A stretch of 64,000 nucleotides of DNA from the NCBI GenBank assembly GCA_031404815.1, contig JANNIH010000101.1, positions 1-64,000 on the forward strand, read 5' to 3'. A model generated the notes under the pieces. That model did not search any database, was not told the origin of the DNA, and worked only from the letters and a program-made list of their open reading frames with translations. Below, one piece after another: positions 46,101 through 61,719 of the stretch. The translations under genes and the position numbers were made by a program. Position 1 is the stretch's first letter. Every line of letters starts with the position of its first letter. Source of the DNA: DASYKS01 sp031404815 (GTDB lineage: Bacteria; Acidobacteriota; Thermoanaerobaculia; Multivoradales; UBA5704).

Positions 46101-48524
46101 ATGACGCTGCTCGGCGCCTTCGCCGCGCTGCTCCACCGCTATTGCCACCAGGACGAGTTGGTGGTTGGGGCTCCGGTGGCCGGACGCAACCGGCCCGAGG
46201 TCGCAGGGCTGATCGGGCTGTTCGTCAACACCCTGGCGCTGCCGATGAGCCTGGCCGGCGATCCGCCGTTCCGAGCGCTGTTGGCGCAGGTGCGGGAGAC
46301 GGCGCTGGCGGCCTACGGCTACCAGGACCTCCCGTTCGAGAAGCTGGTGGCGGAGCTGGTGCCGGAGCGCGATCTGTCGCGTACGCCGCTGGTCCAGGTG
46401 GTCTTCGCGCTGCACGAGGCGCCCCTTGCGGTGCGCGGGGGCGACGATCTTGTGCTTGCGGCGGGAGAATCGGCAGAAAGCGGCACCGCGAAGTTCGACC
46501 TGTCGCTGCACCTCGGCCGGAGCGAGGGAGGGATAGGGGTATGGGCGGAGTACGGCACCGACCTTTTCGATCGGCCCACGATCGAGCGTCTTCTCGGCCA
46601 TTTCCGCCGGCTGCTGGAAGGGATCGGAGCTGCCGATGGCGACCGGGTCCGTGTCTCGGATCTACCGTTGCTCGACCCTGTCGAGCGCGAGCAGGTGCTC
46701 ACGGTCTGGAACCAAACGGCGGGTGAGATCCCCTTGGAGCCGGTCCACCAGCTGTTCTTCCAGTGGGCGGAACGGACGCCGGAGGCGATCGCTGTCGCTT
46801 GGGCTGGCGGCAGCCTGACCTACGGTGAGCTGGCCCGCCGTGTCCGCGCCCTTGCGGACCGGTTGCGGACCCGCGGTGTCGGCCCGGAGAGCGTGGTGGC
46901 GCTCTGCCTGGAGCGCTCCGCCGAGCTGTTGACCGCGGCCCTGGCCGTCTTGGCGGCGGGGGGAGCCTACCTGCCGATCGACCCGGCATGGCCGGAGGAG
47001 CGGCAGCGGTACATCGTGGCGAATTCCGGCGCTCTGCCGTTGCCCGATTTGGACGGCGTTGCTTCTACTGACCGAGCGGCTCCGCGGAGCGAGGTACTTT
47101 CCGCCGGCCTCGCCTATGTCATCTACACCTCCGGCTCGACCGGCAGGCCGAAGGGAACGGAGCTCAGCCACCGTGGGCTGTCCAGCCTGATTGCCTGGCA
47201 CCGCCGCACCTACGACCTCGTCCCGGCGGATCGGACGACCCTGGTGGCGAGTCCTGGGTTCGACGCTTCGGTCTGGGAGATCTGGGCGCCGCTCACCGCC
47301 GGGGCCTCGGTACATATCCCGTCGCGAGAGCTGGTGCTCGCGCCGGCTGCGCTCCTGCAATGGATGGCAGAGAAGAGGATCACGGTGTCGTTCCTCCCCA
47401 CGCCGTTGGCCGAGGCGGTGCTGGCCGAATCGCTTCCTGCGGGTCTGCATCTGAGGGCTCTGCTTACCGGTGGTGATCGGTTGCGGCGGCGGCCTGCGGC
47501 CGGCCTGCCGTTTGCCATGGTCAACCACTACGGTCCCACAGAATATACGGTGGTGGCGACGGCCGGTTGGGTCGAGCCGACGGGAGAGCGGGCACCGGAC
47601 ATCGGCGCTCCGATCGCGAACACTCGCGTCTACATTCTGGATCGCCGACAGCAGCCGGTCCCGCTGGGTGTGCCGGGGGAACTTTGCCTGGCGGGCGAGG
47701 GTTTGGCCCGCGGCTATCGTTTCTGTCCGGAACTCTCCGCCCGGAGCTTCGTTCCCGATCCGTTCGGAGTCGGGGATCGGCTCTACCGCACGGGCGATCT
47801 GGCACGTCGGTTGCCCGGCGGGGAGGTCGAGTTTCTGGGCCGTCTGGACCATCAGGTCAAGATCCGCGGCTTCCGGATCGAGTTGGGTGAGGTCGAGGCC
47901 GCCCTGGCCGCGCTGCCGGATGTCGAGTCGTGCGTCGCGGTGACGCGCGCCGACGCCTCCGGGGGGGCTCGGCTGGTGGCTTACATGGTCCCGACCCCGG
48001 GTGGTGAACTCGATCCACTGGCGCTGCGGGCCCTTTTGGCAACCCGACTGCCGGCTTACATGGTGCCTTCGGCGTTCGTCGCCCTTGCCAACCTCCCCCT
48101 GGACCCGAACGGCAAGATCGACCGCCGCGCTCTGTCGGAGCGTGCCACCCTCGAACCAGCCGATTGCGTCTTCACGGCTCCGCGCACCCCGCTGGAGGAA
48201 GAGGTGGCGGAGATCTGGCGCGAGGTCCTCGGCGTCGAGCGGGTGGGGATCGAAGACAGCTTCTGGGAACTCGGGGGTCACTCCCTGCTCGCCACCCAGG
48301 TTCTGGCTCGCATCGAGGCCGTCTTCGATGTGGAGTTGCCGCTCCAAACCCTTTTTGCGTCGCCGACCTTGGCGGCCTTCACCACCATGCTCGCCGGGAC
48401 GGTTCTTGACGGCCAAAACGAGGCGGAGGCCGAGGCGTCTCTCGCGGCCTTGGAAGGACTGTCCGAGGACGAGGTCTTGGCGCTCGTCGAGCGGATGACC
48501 TATGCGGTCCAGGAGACGGCATGA
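37182..48524 (+). CDS. Non-ribosomal peptide synthetase, four modules, starts with A-T
   Basis: A 3780-residue megasynthase: A1-T1-C2-A2-T2-C3-A3-T3-C4-A4-T4. TSGSTG motifs are at residues 173, 1244, 2277 and 3316; carrier serines at 575, 1626, 2664 and 3701; condensation motifs at 767 (HHIISDA, altered), 1818 and 2858. Pocket codes: A1 DGWWQASIA and A2 DAWWHGTVV (unassigned), A3 DLFNNALTY (as I recall an alanine code), A4 DAWFLGHVV (Leu-like). The first two modules are paralogous to those of the preceding gene, including upstream DNA, and the last T domain and tail nearly match that gene's end. The start is uncertain: GTG 37182 is used, ATG 37239 is possible and leaves the A domain intact. 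The stop overlaps the next start (ATGA). Confidence 0.93.
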   Translation: MSRIAVETAPEGCGSEPRHMLSRPVHLLFEERALEAPGSLAVSAAEGSLTYGELNGRAADLARHLRRLGIGPESLTALLLERSSELVVSVVATFKAGGAYLPIDPAQPVERVGYILRDSAAGVLLTTTRILDRFPGLSAPLGIVLLDRVAGLSGDAFLAPEVDPENLAYVIYTSGSTGAPKGVELRHGGLSNVVSWNRGYYGLGPGERVSMVASPGFDGSVWEIWPALASGASLHLPSREVVLSSPKFLPWAATEGITVAWLPPPLVAAVLDEPVPDGLRLRVLQSAGDRLLCRPVQGLPFDLSNSYGPTENTIAATAGPVLPEGDGLPHIGRLVANVSAQVLGSDLEPVAEGAPGELYLGGAGLARGYRRRPDLTAEKFVPDPFGAEAGARLYRTGDLVSWLPSGDLEFLGRIDHQVKIRGYRVELGEIEAALLRHREVREAAVALREGSGLAAYVVYGPEPAAEPDEADRNVALPTIRRTRRAIPELRRHLQAVLPDYMIPTSFVLLDRLPVTPNGKIDRKALAQIEPLAFTGSEVVAPRTAVETAVARIWAEVLGLGLVGVEDDFFALGGHSLLASRVASRVREALGVDPGVRGIFDHSTVAALAAWVERQESGLADEPPLSGTLVAGPVSLSFAQQRLWFVERLRPGATAYNLAQTVDFQGDLSVPALAAAFDGLARRHYALRTVFATGEGGPVQIVATPSLCGTPLPVVDLAGLAHELRPAVAERICFAEARRPYNLERGPLYRTLLLALGSRTNRLLVGLHHIISDAWSMTVLMRELSALYRGVDLPPLPVQYPAYSVWQRRRLSDDLVARRVAWWRAHLDGAPDVLELPADRSRPATPSFRGERCRLGLLPEVREVLAAWSRDRGATLFMTLLAACQVLVLRFTGQDDFVLGSPAAGRDRAELEGMIGFFVNLLPLRAQLASDPTFGGLVAEVRETVLAAYAQQDLPFDRLVEELAPERDASRAPLVQVGFAVQDAPVGPDLGVLGPKVVAAVELDTGASEFDCAFFVELGGVEAEGLELIAEYATDLFDRATVHRLLESFRTLLLGIASGAQCKVSELPLLSTAERKQAQRAWNRTEVGFPHLPVHLRFEEQVRRAPGTLALSAGEVHWTYGELNSRADLLARRLRRLGAGPEVLVGLLLERSVELVVAVIAAFKAGAAFLPVDPSWPTERVERVLRDAGVCALVTTGSLLERYSLPGVAAGRTVVLDSIDGIPDSDKAPVGSPARPGNLAYVIYTSGSTGAPKGVELCHLGLSNLVSWSVRRGALKARDRVSMVAAPGFDASVWEMWPVLVAGGSLHVAPQSVVLSPPRFLPWAAEQGITVAWLPTPLAEAILDEPIPPNLRVRLLHTGGDRVVRRPSPSLPFELNNTYGPTECTVVVTAGLVSPDGDRPPHVGRPFDNVRIHILDRWLGLVPPGAPGELCIGGESLARGYRGRPDLTAERFVPDPFGAAGERLYRTGDRSRRLPSGDLEVLGRLDHQIKIRGHRIELGEVEAALVALSSVREAVVMMQEPEHRLVACVVPAAGAEVSGEALRSVLTGLLPRIMIPTAWVFLEALPLTSNGKVDRKALARHSPVSSRPEGPAPRTPLEAEVAAIWVELLGIASVGMTDDLFSLGGHSLLAVRLVDRVCARLGVDMPLRKVFQAPTVAAMASWVESELRRSQSEREQPLTGGLAGPLPPLSFAQQRLWFLDRLEPDSAAYNLAILLRLAGPLEPGFLTAALSEVVRRHEALRTTFEVPVGSSDPVQVVRAPVGRALPVLDLEGLLARDAEVARLVHEEAAVPFDLGRGPLLRAALLRLGPKDHRLLVNLHHIVADGGSVEVLERELATLYTAFAAGQPSPLPELPVQYPDFAVWQRSWLAGEELERQLAYWRDLLADPQASELPADRPRPAVRSSRGAVEEAELPESLVAGLEQLGRRYGATPFMTLFAGFLALLYRYTGQDDLLVGTPVAGRGRADIEGLIGFFVNTLPLRVGLAGKPSFAELVKRVRAAALSAYAHQDVPFERLVAEAALERDLSRNPLFQVIFAFLDSWGPLELGPGLTLAEAAGVHPGTAKFDLSFHVSREARTQSGLRLLLEYSTDLFDPATIRRLMGSFERLAAAAVDRPEVPIAALPLLTFIEQAQLSAADQAEPRGVPAGLLHGLFEAQAQRTPEAVALVSGGTVLTYAELAERSTHLARRLRALGAGPEVGVAVCLERRTDLVVTLLAVLRSGSFYVPIDPGYPEARRAFLVADSGARIVVTEAGIESSEGSARCALQPVPENLAYLIYTSGSTGRPKAVAITHASAFRFAFWAREVFSPDELSGVLACTAVTFDLSVFELFVTLAWGGAIVLVEDALALFDGPPELPPGLAVTLVNTVPSAMAELLREGALPPTVRTINLAGEALTRALADQVYARPETERLHNLYGPSEDTTYSTWSLVPVRSERQPAIGRPVHDSRAYVVDRWLERLPLGVPGELCLAGEGLARGYLGRPELTAERFVPDPFAAGPGERMYRTGDLARLRADGDLDYLGRLDRQVKVRGYRIELGEVESALAQLPGVKGAAVLLREDGSGGGGLVAYLAAGERPIAELRQALLQILPEPMVPRVFVFLPELPLSPHGKVDRHALARISPAPGAKPASEPLRTPIEVAVAGLWSDLLSVEGIGAADDFFALGGHSLMAARLVARLRESLGVEMPLRAIFQLPTVARQAAWIEAELRRTGELDVLALTAGLAGPASPLSFAQQRLWFLDRLEPGSHAYNMMLDLRLSGSLLPVVLAAALTEVVRRHEALRTTFEVPSGSSEPVQLVWPATVWALPQVDLEVLDAGRRGAEATRLAQVEVCRPFDLGRGPLLRTVLLRLEPAGHRLLATLHHIVVDGLSLEILIGELGALCQAFARGGPSPLLPLPVQYPDFAVWQRSWLSGEELERQLAWWRGRLPATAPILELPTDRSRPAVRSQRGRVLRASLPAELADRLESLGRRHGATPFMTLLGAFAALLHRYCHQDELVVGAPVAGRNRPEVAGLIGLFVNTLALPMSLAGDPPFRALLAQVRETALAAYGYQDLPFEKLVAELVPERDLSRTPLVQVVFALHEAPLAVRGGDDLVLAAGESAESGTAKFDLSLHLGRSEGGIGVWAEYGTDLFDRPTIERLLGHFRRLLEGIGAADGDRVRVSDLPLLDPVEREQVLTVWNQTAGEIPLEPVHQLFFQWAERTPEAIAVAWAGGSLTYGELARRVRALADRLRTRGVGPESVVALCLERSAELLTAALAVLAAGGAYLPIDPAWPEERQRYIVANSGALPLPDLDGVASTDRAAPRSEVLSAGLAYVIYTSGSTGRPKGTELSHRGLSSLIAWHRRTYDLVPADRTTLVASPGFDASVWEIWAPLTAGASVHIPSRELVLAPAALLQWMAEKRITVSFLPTPLAEAVLAESLPAGLHLRALLTGGDRLRRRPAAGLPFAMVNHYGPTEYTVVATAGWVEPTGERAPDIGAPIANTRVYILDRRQQPVPLGVPGELCLAGEGLARGYRFCPELSARSFVPDPFGVGDRLYRTGDLARRLPGGEVEFLGRLDHQVKIRGFRIELGEVEAALAALPDVESCVAVTRADASGGARLVAYMVPTPGGELDPLALRALLATRLPAYMVPSAFVALANLPLDPNGKIDRRALSERATLEPADCVFTAPRTPLEEEVAEIWREVLGVERVGIEDSFWELGGHSLLATQVLARIEAVFDVELPLQTLFASPTLAAFTTMLAGTVLDGQNEAEAEASLAALEGLSEDEVLALVERMTYAVQETA

Positions 48525-51500
48525 CGGAAGGGCCTTCGGGACGCGTGCGCGATCTCTCTCCTCTGAGGCAGGCTCTGCTCGTCCATCAGTTGAGGGGCAG
48601 GAAAGCGGCTGGAGGCGCTGTCGCGCACTCGTCGGGCGGGATACCGCGTCGTTCGTCCCTTGGGTCGGCGCCGCTCTCGTTTGCCCAAGAGCGGCTCTGG
48701 CTGCTGGACCGCCTCGAGCCGGGCACGACGGTCTACAACATGCCGATCCAGGTGCGCTTACGCGGCCTCCTGGACGTGGCGGCGTTGGCGCTCGGCGTCG
48801 CCGAGATCGTTCGCCGCCACGAGACGCTTCGGACCACCTTCTCCGAACGCGACGCTCAAGTGGGCCAGGAGATCGCTCCGCCCGGAGCGTTCCGGCTGCC
48901 GGCCGCGGACCTCGAGGGTTTGGCACCGATGGCGCGTCGGGCTGAAGGGTCTCGCCTCCTGGTCTCGAACAGCCGACCCTTCGATCTCGCTCGAGGGCCG
49001 CTGATGCGGGCGAACCTGGTGCGCCTCTCCTCCGAAGAGAACCTGCTCCTGATCGATATGCATCACATCGTCTCGGACGGGTGGTCCTTCGGCATTCTGA
49101 TCCGCGAGCTCGGCGAGCTCTACGGTGCCTTCCGGGAGGGAAGAGCGTCGCCCCTTCCGGAGCTACCCATCCAGTACGCCGACTTCGCCGCCTGGCAACG
49201 GGGCCGCCTGCGGGGCGCCGTTCTTGAGGAGCAGGTCTCCTACTGGCGCGAACGTCTGGCCGGCGCGCCTCCGGCCCTGGAGCTGCCTCTCGATCGCGTT
49301 CGGCCGGTGGTTCAGGGGCACCGAGGCCGAGCGATACGCTCCGACCTGTCGCCTGCGGTCGCCTCCCGCTTGCGCGAGCTGGCGCTCGGCGAGGGTGCCT
49401 CGCCGTTCATGACCCTCTTGGCCGCGTTCCAGCTCCTGCTCTCGCGTCTTTCGGGTCAGGACGATGTCGTGGTGGGTTCGCCGAGCGCGGGCCGCGGCCG
49501 CGCCGAGGTCGAGGGGCTGATCGGGCTGTTTCTCAACACGCTCGTCCTGCGTACCGACCTGTCTGGAGACCCGTCGTTTCGCGAGCTCCTGCTCCGGGTC
49601 AAGGAATCGGTGCTCGGTGCCTACCGCTATCAGGAGATCCCCTTCGAGCGCCTGCTGGAGGAACTCCAGCCCGAGCGGCAGCTCAGTCGCACTCCGCTCT
49701 TCCAGGTCCTGTTCAACTTCGTTTCGATTTCGAACCTCCAGATGAGCCTCCCCGGCCTTCTGGTCGAGCCGATCGAGTCCGCCGAGGCCGGTTCGAAGTT
49801 CGACTTCACCATCTATGTCAGCGAGTTGACGAATTCCTTCCGTTTCGAGCTGGTATACGCCATCGGTCTCTTCGAGGACGGGCGGATGAGGGAGATGGTG
49901 CGCCAGTTCGAGCATCTGTTGGAACAGGTTGTGGCCAATCCGGAGGCGAAGGTCGGTACGCTGTCGCTCGTGACCCCGGCGGTTGCGGCCGCCCTGCTTC
50001 CTGATCCCACGCAGCGGCTCTCGGCCGAGTGGCGCGGCTCGATCCAAGACGCTCTCTCCCGCGGCGCCGACCATCATCCGGATCGAAGCATGGTCGAGGA
50101 ATGGAGTGGCGTGACCTGGACCTACGGGGAGCTTCAGTCCCGTGCCAACCAGCTCGCCCGCTTCCTCGGAGCGCGCGGAGTGGGTAAAGGGGACACGGTC
50201 GCCGTTTGGGCTCACCGCAGCGCGTCGCTCGCGCAGGCCCTGTTGGGCACGCTCAAGGCTGGGGCGGCTTTTCTCGTGCTCGACCCGCTCTATCCTGAGG
50301 CGCGCCTGCTCGACTACTTGCGCATCGGCCGGCCGGCTGCTTGGGTGGCGGTGCCTGGCGCGCCCGCGCCGCCGCCTGAGGTGGAGGCTTTCGCCTCCCG
50401 CTGCCGCTGTCGCGTCGAGCTGACCCCCGCCGCGCTGTCGTATCTACCCACGACCGACCCCGCGGTGGTTGTGGGACCGGATGACGCGGCCTGCATCACG
50501 TTCACCTCCGGCTCTACCGGCATGCCCAAGGGTGTGGTCGGGCGGCACGGTCCTCTCACCCACTATCAGCCCTGGGTGGCGGAGCGCTTCGGCCTGGGCG
50601 CGGACGACTGTTTCGGCATGCTCTCGGCGTTGTCGCACGACCCGTTGCAGCGCGACGTTTTTACGCCGGTTTGGCTCGGTGCCCGGATGGTCCTACCCGA
50701 TCCCGACCGGATCGGCGCACCGGGCTATCTCGCACGATGGCTGCGGAGTGAGGAAGTGACGGTCCTGCATCTCACTCCGGCCATGTTGGAATTGGTGCTC
50801 GACTCGGCGAACGATGGGCCGGAGCCGGTCCGCGATCTCCCTTCCCTCCGGCGGGTCTTCGTGGTGGGCGACCTGCTCAAGAAAGTCGACGTGGAACGGC
50901 TGCACGCGCTCGCTCCTTCGGTGGCCTGCATCAACCTGTACGGCTCGACGGAGACCCAGCGCTCGGTCTCGTATTTTCCCGTTCCTCGCGGCAACGGGCT
51001 CGCGCACCTCGGCAAGGAGGTCTTGCCGGTGGGCTGGGGGATGGAGGGTTGCCAGCTTCTGGTGCTGAACCGATCGGGTCGTCTGGCCGGTGTCGGCGAA
51101 GTGGGGGAGATCCATGTCCGCAGCCGCCACCTGGCCCAAGGGTATCTGGGCGACGAGGCGCTCTCGGCCGAACGTTTCCTGGCCAATCCGCTGGTGGTGC
51201 TGCCCGAAGAGGGCGACCGGGTCTACCGGACCGGCGACCTCGGTCGTTACCTGCCGGACGGAGGTGTCGAAATCTATGGACGCGCCGACTTCCAGGTGAA
51301 GATCCGCGGCTTTCGCATCGAGCTGGGGGAGGTGGAGGCTGTGCTGGCCCGCCATCCGGAGGTGCGCGAGTGTCTCGTGATGGTGCGCGAGGATTGTCCC
51401 GGTGAACGCCGACTGGTGGGCTATCTGGTCGCCGCCGGTGCCGCGCCCTTGCCGCACGACCTGCGCGCGTTTCTTGGCTCGCGGCTGCCGGACTACATGG

Positions 51501-54500
51501 TGCCGTCGGCATTCGTCGTCCTGCCGGCCTTGCCGCTCACCCGTACGGGCAAGGTCGATCGTTGGGCTTTGCCCGTGCCGGATGCCGAGTTGTCGGCTCC
51601 CATGGCGTCGGTACAACGCAATCCGGTGGTGGAGCTGCTCGCCGGCATCTGGGCCGACCTGCTCGGGGTCGACGGCGTCGCTTCCGGGGAGAGCTTCTTC
51701 GAGCTTGGAGGGCATTCTCTCCTCGCCACCCGAATGATCTCGCGCGTGCGCGCCGTGTTGGGTGTCGAGCTGCCGATGAGGGCGGTGTTCGAGGAGCCGA
51801 CTCTGGCCGGTTTCGCGTTCCTGACCGAACAGGCGCGCCAGAGAGAATCGGATGCCGGAGGGGCGGCGCTACCGTCGTCACCACCGCTCGTCCGAGTGCC
51901 GCGGAGTGCGCCTTTGCCCGCGTCATTCGCTCAGCAGAGGCTCTGGTTCCTCGACCGCCTGGACACGGGAAGCTTCGCCTACAACCTCTCTGGAGCCCTG
52001 CGCCTGGAGGGCGCGCTGGACGAACCGGCGCTGGCCGGCGCGCTCGACGGGATCGTTCGCCGACACGAGTCGCTGCGCACTCATTTCGTGGCCGAGAACG
52101 GTGAGCTGTGGCAGGTGATTTCGGAGCCCCTCCCTTTCGAGCTGCCGGTCGCCGACCTCTCCGGGCTCGACGCTGCGGCGCGAGCCGGGGAGGAGCTTCG
52201 TTTGGCGCTGGCCGAGGCGCGTCGCCCCTACGATCTCTCGGCCGGACCTCTGGCGCGCTTTGCGTTGCTCCGCTCAGGCCGGCTCGAACATGTCCTGCTC
52301 GTCGGTATGCACCACATCGTCTCCGATGGCTGGTCCATGAGCATCTTTGTGCGCGAGCTGGGCGCGCGCTATCGAGCCGGGGTCGCAAAGACGATCGCGT
52401 CGTTGCCGGATCTTCCCGTCCAATACGCCGACTATGCCACTTGGCAACGGCTATGGCTGAACGAGGAGGCGGTGGCGGAGCGTCTCGGCTGGTGGACTCG
52501 CCAGCTTGCGGGCGCGCCGCCGGTGGTGACCCTCCCGCTGGACCGACCGCGGCCTAGCGTTCAAGGCTCTTGCGGCCACCGCGTCAGCTTGGAGGTCGCG
52601 CCCGAGCTCGCTCTAAGCGTCGAGAGGATGGGCCGTCGCCTCGGTGTCACGCCATTCATGGCTTTGTTGGCCGCCTTCGCGACGCTGCTGTCGCGCTATG
52701 GCGGGCAGGATGATGTGGTCGTGGGAACCCCGATCGCCAATCGCGGTCGCACCGAACTGGAAAACCTGATCGGGTTCTTCGTCAATATGTTGGCTCTTCG
52801 CGTCGATCTGTCCGGGGATCCGAGTTTCTCCGAGTTGGCCCGCCGCGTCCGTGAGATGTCTCTCGGAGCTTTCGCCCACCAAGACGTCCTTTTCGAACGC
52901 CTGGTGGACGAGCTTCGACCAGAGCGCAGTCTGAGCCATTCGCCGGTTTTTCAAGTGGTGCTCGCTCTTCAGAACCTCCCGGCTGCGGATCTGGACCTGG
53001 CAGGCCTAACTCTTACACCTCTGGAAATTGAGGCCGGCCGGACTCAGTTCGACCTCTCTCTTTTCCTCTATCCCATGCCGGACGGCGGCCTGTTGGCGCG
53101 GCTGGATGTGGCGACAGCACTGTTCGAGGTCGCGACAGCAAACCGCCTCCTTGGCCACTTCCGCAATCTGCTCGAAGGGATCGCGGCAGAAAAAGGAGCG
53201 AGCGTCCGCGTCTCCGAGTTGCCTTGGCTCGACCCTGCCGAGCGGGAGCAGCTGCTCACGGCTTGGAACCGGACCGCGGCCGAGATTCCCGAGGAGCCGG
53301 TCCACCGCTTGTTCTTTCAATGGGCCGAGCGGACGCCGGAGGCCCTTGCGGTCGCTTGGAGCGGCGGCAGCCTGACCTACGCCGAGCTGGCAGGCCGAGC
53401 CCGCGGTCTGGCGGACCGCTTGCGAGCGAACGGGGTCGGTCCGGAGAGCGTGGTGGCTCTCTGCCTAGATCCCTCTCCCGAGCTGCTGGTCGCCGTGTTG
53501 GGTGTGTTGGCGGCGGGCGGTGCTTACCTGCCGATCGATCCGGCGTGGCCAGAGGAGCGCCAGCGATGGATTTTGGAAGATTCCGGGGCTGTCCTGCTGT
53601 CGGGGATGGGAGAGGGAGCCATCTCGCGCGAAGCCGGGGAGGTTCAGGGAACGTGTCCCGCTGACCGTCTCGCCTATGTCATCTATACCTCGGGCTCGAC
53701 CGGTAGGCCGAAAGGGACGGAGCTCTGCCACGGCGGTCTCTCCAGTCTTATTGCTTGGCACCGCCGTGCCTACGACCTGGTGCCGGCGGATCGGACGACC
53801 CTGCTCGCCGGGCCAGGGTTCGATGCCTCGGTGTGGGAAATTTGGGCGGCGCTCACAGCCGGGGCCACTCTGCACATACCGCCGCGGGAGGTGGTCCTCG
53901 CTCCCGCCGCTTTGCTGCGGTGGCTGGCCGAAGAGGGGATCACGGGTTCGTTCGTGCCCACGCCACTGGCCGAAGCGGTGCTGTCCGAACCGATGCCGGC
54001 TGGCCTTTGCCTGCGGGTTCTGCTGACCGGCGGCGACCGGCTGCGGGAGCGGCCCGCTCCGGACTTGCCGTTCGCCCTGGTCAACCACTACGGTCCCACC
54101 GAGTGCACGGTGGTGGCCACGGCCGGGAGGGTCGAGCCGACGGGAGATCGGGCGCCGGACATCGGCTTCCCGATCGCCAACTCCCGGGTCTACATTTTGG
54201 ATCGCGGTCTGCAGCTGGTGCCGGTGGGAGTGGCGGGAGAACTCTGCCTCGCGGGCGAGGGTCTGGCCCGCGGCTATCGTTTCCGGCCGGAATTGACCGC
54301 CGAGAGCTTTGTTCCCGATCCGTTTGGAGCAGGTGCGCGACTGTACCGCACGGGCGATCTGGCTCGCCGGATGCCCGGCGGGGAGATCGAATTCCAAGGG
54401 CGTTTCGACCACCAGGTGAAGATCCGCGGCTTCCGCATCGAGCTGGGCGAAGTCGAGGCGGCCCTGGCCGCGCTGCCAAACGTGGAGTCGTGCGTGGTCG

Positions 54501-55017
54501 TGGTGCGCGCCGACCCATCGGGGGGCGGCCGCCTGGTGGCTTACCTCGTCGCGACCTCCAGCGATGAGCTCGATTCCGCAGCCCTGCGTCGCGTTTTGGA
54601 AACCCGGCTGCCGGCCTATATGATCCCCGCCGCGTTCGTCGTCCTCCCCGCGCTCCCGCTGGACCCTAACGGCAAGATCGACCGCCGCGCTCTTCCCGAA
54701 CCCTCGCCTTCCGTCCAGGCGGATCGAGGTTTCATAGCTCCGCGCACGCCACTGGAGGAAGAGGTGGCGCAGGTCTGGTGTGAGGTTCTCGGCCTCGAGC
54801 GGGTCGGAGTGGAAGACAACTTTTGGGACCTCGGTGGCCATTCGCTTCTCGCCACTCGGGTCTTGGCCCGGCTTGCGGACACATTTGGCGTTGAAATCCA
54901 GCTGCAGGCGCTATTCCTCGCCCCAACGCTCGGTGGTTTCGCGGCGGCCGTCGGGGGGAGCGTGCTGGCTGGACTTTCGGATCACGAATGGACCTCCCTG
55001 ATGGAAGACGAGGTGTA

Positions 55018-55018
<1 letters not shown>
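48521..55018 (+). CDS. Non-ribosomal peptide synthetase, C-A-T-C-A-T, with Lys2-type A domain
   Basis: A 2165-residue, two-module elongation enzyme. The N-terminus (DLSPLRQALLVHQLRG) looks like a docking helix before the first C domain. C1 motif HHIVSDG is at 181; A1 (about 505-1020) is a Lys2/aminoadipate-type adenylation domain with code DPRHFVLRS; carrier Ser1066; C2 HHIVSDG at 1264; A2 TSGSTG at 1723 with Leu-like code DAWFLGHVV; carrier Ser2108. No tailoring domains. The enzyme begins with C, so it accepts a peptide from an upstream synthetase. Its start overlaps the preceding stop and its own stop overlaps the next start (TAATG), so translation of the line is coupled. Confidence 0.95.
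50035..51580 (+). other. Lys2-type (alpha-aminoadipate-like) adenylation domain, third NRPS gene
   Basis: Adenylation domain of module 1. The usual FDxSVxE core is replaced by LSHDPLQRD (His706-Asp707-Pro708...Arg711). Other features are LHLTPAM, VFVVGDLLKK and NLYGSTETQRSVSYF. This is the pattern of the adenylation domain of fungal Lys2 aminoadipate reductase. The hand-read code DPRHFVLRS differs at two positions from the Lys2 code as I remember it (DPRHFVMRA). Activation of 2-aminoadipate or a similar acidic residue is inferred. Confidence 0.75.
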
Positions 55019-61715
<6,697 letters not shown>

Positions 61716-61719
<4 letters not shown>
